From the NCBI RefSeq assembly GCF_026343125.1, contig NZ_JAPEMB010000001.1, positions 1,612,001 through 1,676,000 of the forward strand: a stretch of 64,000 nt of DNA, given 5' to 3'. The stretch comes from Streptomyces sp. NBC_00094 (GTDB lineage Bacteria; Actinomycetota; Actinomycetes; Streptomycetales; Streptomycetaceae). Positions 60,101 to 64,000 of the stretch are shown one piece after another. The notes below the pieces were generated by a model. That model was not told where the DNA came from. It saw only the letters and a program-made list of their open reading frames with translations, and did no database searches. A program made the position numbers and the translations under genes. Positions within the stretch are counted from its first letter, which is position 1. The number at the start of each line of letters is the position of its first letter.

Positions 60101-63100
60101 GTGCTGTTGGGTGCGGTTGTGGAGTCGAAGACGTCGGCGAAGGTCTCGTATGCCAGGCCACGGTCGTTGTAGCGGGTGTCGGTGAGGATGCGGCCTCCGT
60201 TGGGGGCCGGGCTCTGGGTCTGGAGCGGGCGGAGCAGGGAGTCCACCAAGCTGTAGCTGGTGGTGTAGGTCTGGCCGTCCGCCTTGAGGGTCGAGACCGA
60301 GGTCCAGGAAGGATCCTTGATCTGGTTGATGCCGTAGGCGAAGGTCGCAGTAGCTGTGTCACCGCCGGACTTGGAGCGGTTGGGTGCCCAAGTCGCGGTG
60401 ATCCGGCCAAGCGCGTCGTAGGTGTGCTCGGTCCGCTTGAGGTTGGTGTCCAGGGCGTAGGTCACCAAACCACGCGCGGGGTCGTAGTAGGTGTACGAGC
60501 TGTGGGCCTGGCCGTTGGCGAGCGTCGGCTTGGTGACGATCACGGCGGTGACCGGGCCCGCGGCGGCAGGGTAGTAGGCCGTGGTGGTGACCTTGCCGGA
60601 GGCATCGGTTGTGGTCAAGGGGCGGCCGAGCTTGGCGGTCGATCCGTCGTAGCTTGCCTTGGTCAGCGTCTGCCAGCCGGTGGGCTCGCGATCGGCGGTG
60701 TTGCCGGAGACAGCGGCCGGGTAACCCTTCGCACGGCCGGTCCAGGTCGGCAGGCCGAGTGTCGGCGTCTGGTCCGCGGTCCATCCGGTGGCAGTGGTGT
60801 TGTCGTAGACCACGGCCGTGTCGGACAGGACGTCACCGCGCTGGTCCGGGGCCTCGGTACTTGTGTACTTGTGCGTGATGCCGGTGGGCATCTTCAGCAG
60901 GTCGTCGGTCACCGAGCAGGCCTGGCCCACGGTACGGGTGCGGGAGACCAGGCTAGTGAGGCCCTCGGTGTCGTTACGTGCGTACCAGGTGCGGGTACAG
61001 GTCTCGTCTCCGGCCGCCGAGGAGTCACCGAGGTTGTCCGTACGGACGGTCATGCCGTAGCCGTCGTAGGTGTGGCTGGCGACCGTGGTGCGCCACTTCT
61101 GGGCTGCTGTCAGGTACGTGTTGGCGTAGGTCCGCGCGGTGCGGACGTAGCCGGCGGTGACGTGTGCATACGACTTCTGCTGGCTGGCGGTCTGCTTGTA
61201 CCAGAGGTCGTTGACCTTGTTCCCGACAGCGGTGGTGCCGTTGTAGGTGATCTGCTGGCGCAGCTGACCAGCGTACTGCTCACTATCTGTGGCGTCGGCG
61301 ACGGTCACCTCGTCACCGGTGCTGCCGACGACGTTGTCGATGTCGATGCCAGGGACAGTGACGCTGCGGGTCAGTGGATTACCGTTGGAGTCCTTGGCCT
61401 TGAGGCGGTCGCCATGCATGCCCTGCATGTACAGGCTGACGGTCTTGGAGCGCGTGTTGCCGATCGCTCCGGTGTAGGCGGTCACCTTCTGGTAGCCACG
61501 CCAGATGGACCAGGTGCGTTCCTTCTCCTTGGTGAAGGGGTCGTCGTTGTAGTGCCAGGCCGGCCCCTCGTAGGTGTAGGCGTGTTCGACGGGCACGTTG
61601 CGGCCGCCCGTGTCGGCGGTGCTCACTGCGATCACCCGGTACTTGTTGAACCAGTCAAGCTCGGGGTCGCCGCCGTTAACGGGCCAGTACACCGGGTAGC
61701 AGGAGAGATTGTTTTCGTCCTCGGCCGTCGGCATCTTCGAGCCGCGCACACACTCGGGCTCGGAGAGGGCGACGGTGGTGATCGCGCCGGTCTCGGAGGT
61801 GACGGTGGAGATGCGCGGACGCGTCAGAGGCACCGCATCGTCCGTGGCCCCGTCGACGCGGTTGGCACGCTGCTGGTAGGTGAAACCGATGGTCGGCAGG
61901 CCGATGGCAGTGCCGTTCTTGCCGGTCCGCTTCAGTCCGGTCAGGGTCCACACCTGGTCAGAGCTGTTGCCGATGTCCTGACCGTCGAAGATGTCCTGGG
62001 TCAGGGTGTAGGAGTCGACCGGCTTGTAGGCGTCAGGCTCGGCGGCCGTGGACCAGACATGGGTATCGATGGCCGACAGTATCTTCTGGGTGAAGAACGC
62101 TGGTCCAGTGGCCTTGCAGTCCGTCTCGCTCGACGTGCAGATCGAGTCGAAGGGGACGTCCGGCCAGTTCTTGGCGGTGTCCACGGTGATCGCGCCGCAG
62201 CCGCCCCCGAGGTCCTTGCAGCGGTCCTTGTACGCGAAAGCCACCTTGCCCGAAGCGGTCCCAGTGAACAGCGTGTCGGAGCGCTGCCCGTAGCGAATCT
62301 CATTCAGGTATCCGCCGCGGGTGTAGGAGGCGAGGGCGGTCTTGTCGCCGTTCTTCGCGTAGTGGTTCGTGTCGGCCGTGTACCAGTAGGTGGAGGCGTT
62401 GCCGTGGACGTCCTCGACCAGATCGAGGTTCCAGCGCCACGCCTGCTTCTTCGCGCGGCCGGAGAAGGTGGTGTCGGCGGAGTAGCCGGGCTCACCGGAG
62501 TCGTCGCCGAAGATCGGGACAGTCCACACCGAGTTGGTCCGCTCGGTGCCTGCGCCGTCGAGCTTGTTCAGGCCGAAGGTGTAGGTCGTGCCGTCACCGG
62601 TGACCACCTTCCAGTACTCCCCTGCACCGTCAACGCCGGCGTCACCCTCGTCGCCGTTGTCGGCGCCGGTGGCGTGGGTGACCTTGGAAGCATCGTCGTT
62701 CTTCAGCCGCCACGCGCCGGTGGTGTCGTCCTTGACCAGTTCACTGGCCTTGCCGTTCAGGACGAGGGAGGCGTTCTCGTACTTCCAGCACTGGTCGTTC
62801 TTGTCAGTCTGCCCATCGTCGTCGCACGAGCCGTACTTGCGCTCGATGTACGACGAGGTCAGGTCGAAGCCCTCACCGACCATCGAACCCTGGTTGTTGG
62901 TGTTCGCCGTACGCCCGTCAACGCTGCCTGAGTCATAACTGATTCCCAGCGACGGAGCAGGGCCTGCTGCTGCCGGCGGAACCGAGATCGGGTAGGACCA
63001 CGTGAACGAGCCGGACGAACCGCCGGCCTCCCAGGAGGACGCGCTCGACAGCGGGGTCGCCTTGTAGTCACCCGCGCCCTTGTCCGAACCGCCCGTCGTC

Positions 63101-63813
63101 GTGGCAGCCAGGGCCAGCACCCGCGGAGCGGCGTCCACTCGCGACAGACTCGCGGTGACCGTCTGCTCCTCGGCGCTGTTCTCCGAAGAGATCGGGGTGG
63201 TCTCGCGGCACTCCGCCTTCTGCGGAGTCGTCAGCGCACACGCCGGCAGCGACACCATGCCCAGTCGAGTCGCCCAGGCACCGCCGATCGCGGAACCGAA
63301 ACCGCCGTAGTCGACCTCCACTTCGGCCGCACCCGACTCCTGCGCCGCCACGGTGAACAGCACACCGGTGACACCGGCTGCCCGAGCCGCCTTCTGGTCG
63401 AGCACCTTCACGGTAGAAGTACCGGACGCGGGGCGCTGCACCAGCCGGGCCGCTCCCGTCCCCTCTATGCCTCGCACATCCACCAGGGCGGCGCTCGCGC
63501 GACCGGAAGCCGGGTCTAGCTGGCCTGTGAGCGTCTGCGCCTTCGGCCAGGTGCTACGGGCACGCTCCTGATTGGCCCTGATTGCCAGCTGACGGTTGGC
63601 CGCCAGTTCCTGCGCGACCTTGGCACGTTCCTTCTTCGCGCCCGGCTCAGTGACGGCATGTACCTTCACCGGCTTGGACGCGGGGACCTCTGGACGCCCC
63701 GGAAGTTCCGCGGCCTGCACCATGGGCACGAGGGGCGTGGGTATCGACAACGCCAACGCCAAAGCGCCGATCACGGCGCCTTGGCGTCTACGCAGACGCG
63801 TACGTCTGGACAC
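57196..63813 (-). CDS. RHS-repeat polymorphic toxin, 2,205 aa
   Basis: A giant exported protein. Signal peptide (RRQGAVIGALALALSIPTPLVPMVQA) and a SpvB/Tc-like N-terminal region (about 230-900) precede many YD repeats (YTYDAMGNTTTRVE, TYDALGRITATW). The RHS core EYDPTLGQFISIDPILSLDQ...YSYANQHPTTTSDPTG ends at about residue 1919 (Asp1916 in the DPTG cleavage-type motif). The last about 286 residues are variable, less GC-rich, and end in a beta-rich domain (ARITIQNSMTVSSFAHIATGYG, MKSHDMTITFRTTVYF) of no known family: the presumed toxin. The GTG at 63813 has AAGGAG 10 bases upstream; the TTG at 63837 has none. Confidence 0.9.
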   Translation of the reverse strand: MSRRTRLRRRQGAVIGALALALSIPTPLVPMVQAAELPGRPEVPASKPVKVHAVTEPGAKKERAKVAQELAANRQLAIRANQERARSTWPKAQTLTGQLDPASGRASAALVDVRGIEGTGAARLVQRPASGTSTVKVLDQKAARAAGVTGVLFTVAAQESGAAEVEVDYGGFGSAIGGAWATRLGMVSLPACALTTPQKAECRETTPISSENSAEEQTVTASLSRVDAAPRVLALAATTTGGSDKGAGDYKATPLSSASSWEAGGSSGSFTWSYPISVPPAAAGPAPSLGISYDSGSVDGRTANTNNQGSMVGEGFDLTSSYIERKYGSCDDDGQTDKNDQCWKYENASLVLNGKASELVKDDTTGAWRLKNDDASKVTHATGADNGDEGDAGVDGAGEYWKVVTGDGTTYTFGLNKLDGAGTERTNSVWTVPIFGDDSGEPGYSADTTFSGRAKKQAWRWNLDLVEDVHGNASTYWYTADTNHYAKNGDKTALASYTRGGYLNEIRYGQRSDTLFTGTASGKVAFAYKDRCKDLGGGCGAITVDTAKNWPDVPFDSICTSSETDCKATGPAFFTQKILSAIDTHVWSTAAEPDAYKPVDSYTLTQDIFDGQDIGNSSDQVWTLTGLKRTGKNGTAIGLPTIGFTYQQRANRVDGATDDAVPLTRPRISTVTSETGAITTVALSEPECVRGSKMPTAEDENNLSCYPVYWPVNGGDPELDWFNKYRVIAVSTADTGGRNVPVEHAYTYEGPAWHYNDDPFTKEKERTWSIWRGYQKVTAYTGAIGNTRSKTVSLYMQGMHGDRLKAKDSNGNPLTRSVTVPGIDIDNVVGSTGDEVTVADATDSEQYAGQLRQQITYNGTTAVGNKVNDLWYKQTASQQKSYAHVTAGYVRTARTYANTYLTAAQKWRTTVASHTYDGYGMTVRTDNLGDSSAAGDETCTRTWYARNDTEGLTSLVSRTRTVGQACSVTDDLLKMPTGITHKYTSTEAPDQRGDVLSDTAVVYDNTTATGWTADQTPTLGLPTWTGRAKGYPAAVSGNTADREPTGWQTLTKASYDGSTAKLGRPLTTTDASGKVTTTAYYPAAAGPVTAVIVTKPTLANGQAHSSYTYYDPARGLVTYALDTNLKRTEHTYDALGRITATWAPNRSKSGGDTATATFAYGINQIKDPSWTSVSTLKADGQTYTTSYSLVDSLLRPLQTQSPAPNGGRILTDTRYNDRGLAYETFADVFDSTTAPNSTWVRAENGGAPQETRLEFDGLGRQVKSMLLVKGVPKFAPVVTTYTGDSVAATAQQGGTATRTITDALGRTTETRTYAGAQPDDTAYGATSGTSYTSVKYGYFRDGGQKQVTGPDGAKWSYTYDLYGRQDTATDPDKGTAATSYTDLDQIQTTKDAANRVLVYGYDEIGRKTGLWQNSATDANRLAEWTYDSLLRGLPDASIRYTGGKGQTSSKTYTKKVTAYDSMGRATSTTLTLPSDDPLVTSGAVTATSTAEVDYRIDGTIKSTTEPAAGGLAKEIVSTAYNSYGLPTGLSGISGYLLGASYADLGQVQQLTLGPSTAIGTKKVFLTNFYEEGTGRLTDADVDDQTRGAVRDTTYTYDPAGNVTSTFDYANTGNGADFQCFTYDGQRRLMEAWTPKTANCGTTGRTVANLGGAAPYWTSYTYNAAGQRATEKQNTATPVTRTYCYNSPRTHALKATTTDGNCTDETTRYTYDAMGNTTTRVEAAGSTTTQSLTWSTEGKLTKLAEGTATTDYLYDADGQLLIRRAAGTSGETVLYLGATEVHLKGAKKWANRYYTAAGSTIALRTNETGTEKLHFLATDHHNTGNLSLTADATQTLTKRYTTPFGATRGATSGTWPDDKTFLGKPTDAGTNLTHIGAREYDPTLGQFISIDPILSLDQHQSLNGYSYANQHPTTTSDPTGLQEVCSAYGNSCTPATSTYTPQPSSSTGGNSDSGTASTSGSDGSSTPTAPSRCGTLYCGTGGGAVTNVPIIGPKPVQLPYIPPYVASPEYLQESDCSMMPIDLVCNPQDAVLGGGQDGLVKVGMQWALGGLERNVTYGEDSKVAQQILRSDVTAAQRVEIAKAFIFNGRTEGSLKPNSIAAGGDEGGQFARDIASMITGDHNVGTAVMGSYTAKYKILRANSRGIQARITIQNSMTVSSFAHIATGYGTPSERFVQRWVDNDGIIAFGGAMKSHDMTITFRTTVYF

Positions 63814-63895
63814 GACGAAACGACTCCTTCTGATCAATCGATCAAGTCGGAAAGATGGAGGAACCTGAGCCGAAGCTCAGGCGGGCAGCCTCAGC

Positions 63896-63926
63896 GGGGG
63901 CGGAGCGCTCGATCGCGCCCCGCCCC
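63896..63926 (-). terminator. terminator hairpin upstream of the RHS gene
   Basis: GGGGCGGAGCG / CGCCCCGCCCC-type stem of about 11 bp (one mismatch) with a loop around CTCGATCG. It probably terminates the preceding minus-strand gene. Confidence 0.5.
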
Positions 63927-63961
63927 GATGCGGAGGCAAAGAGAGAAGGACTTCCGTCAGG

Positions 63962-64000
63962 TCACGGGCCGACGACGGCTTCCACCTGCTGCGCATCGCT
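63962..64000 (-). other. possible 3' end of an upstream minus-strand gene
   Basis: From the window edge the minus strand reads SDAQQVEAVVGP then a stop at 63964. Followed by a hairpin, this could be the tail of a gene upstream of the RHS locus. Too short for a family call. Confidence 0.3.

Noticed and set aside
58195..62931. 1,578-codon plus-strand open frame opposite the RHS gene
   Set aside because: It is the mirror frame of the RHS repeats. Composition is Gly/Val-rich with no domains; the minus frame has clear YD repeats and an RHS core.
48608..64000. An integrase-type genomic island with attachment sites
   Set aside because: No integrase gene, tRNA target or direct-repeat pair could be found in the window; the second boundary may lie outside it.

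Overview
The window reads as a chromosomal segment of a Streptomyces or a very close relative. GC is very high, with third-position G/C bias in almost every gene. There are many secreted enzymes with actinobacterial signal peptides, a LAETG sorting signal, a class F sortase, a BTAD-type regulator, DUF6299 and DUF6221 proteins, and a very large RHS protein. No rRNA, tRNA or CRISPR was seen. From memory, and unverified, the order hmgA / GntR / TetR-ABC / kinase-like / SGNH lipase / AA10 LPMO / lipase / polY / dnaE2 resembles the SCO1715-SCO1739 stretch of S. coelicolor; a synteny alignment would settle that.

Layout, core part (1-48,600). The first 3 kb hold the end of a DMT-type transporter and an aldehyde dehydrogenase-alcohol dehydrogenase pair. 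A secreted subtilase and an FG-GAP protein follow with overlapping stop and start codons (TGATG), then a BTAD/AAA regulator (9.0-12.4 kb). Next on the minus strand are a membrane-anchored surface protein with a class F sortase, a CitMHS transporter, a molybdopterin oxidoreductase, a TetR regulator, and a tight three-gene envelope operon (beta-helix protein, cupredoxin-like lipoprotein, 10-TM protein; 18.8-23.1 kb). Plus-strand hmgA and a GntR regulator follow, then a TetR gene divergent from a DrrAB-like ABC exporter with twin operators, a CaiB CoA-transferase, a kinase-like protein lacking catalytic residues, and an SGNH lipase. A two-glycosyltransferase plus deacetylase operon comes next (32.7-35.5 kb). 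Then come an AAA ATPase, small regulators and GNAT genes, and a tctCBA tricarboxylate transporter divergent from an orphan response regulator. The stretch ends with a cell-wall-anchorable LPMO, a D,D-carboxypeptidase, a lipase and another SGNH hydrolase.

Layout, accessory part (about 48,600-64,000). Chromosomal genes stop at a 3' fragment of the error-prone polymerase gene dnaE2; a Y-family polymerase fragment lies nearby. A visibly AT-richer three-gene cassette follows: a nucleotidyltransferase-fold protein, a PPP-type phosphoesterase, and a protein with a C-terminal PD-(D/E)XK nuclease. This is my main candidate for an undescribed, probably defence-related, system. Three insertion sequences then form a nested island. 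An IS630-type unit with a perfect 29-bp outer inverted repeat encloses a small gene that was itself split by an IS5-type element; the original gene can be reconstructed across the 5-bp target duplication. A second IS5-type element carries a DUF6221 gene. The window ends with a 2,205-residue RHS polymorphic toxin and a lipoprotein directly behind it that is a plausible immunity protein.

Together the core genes suggest a saprophyte that degrades protein, chitin or cellulose, lipids and aromatic amino acids and imports organic acids. The accessory end looks like a hot spot for conflict genes and transposons.
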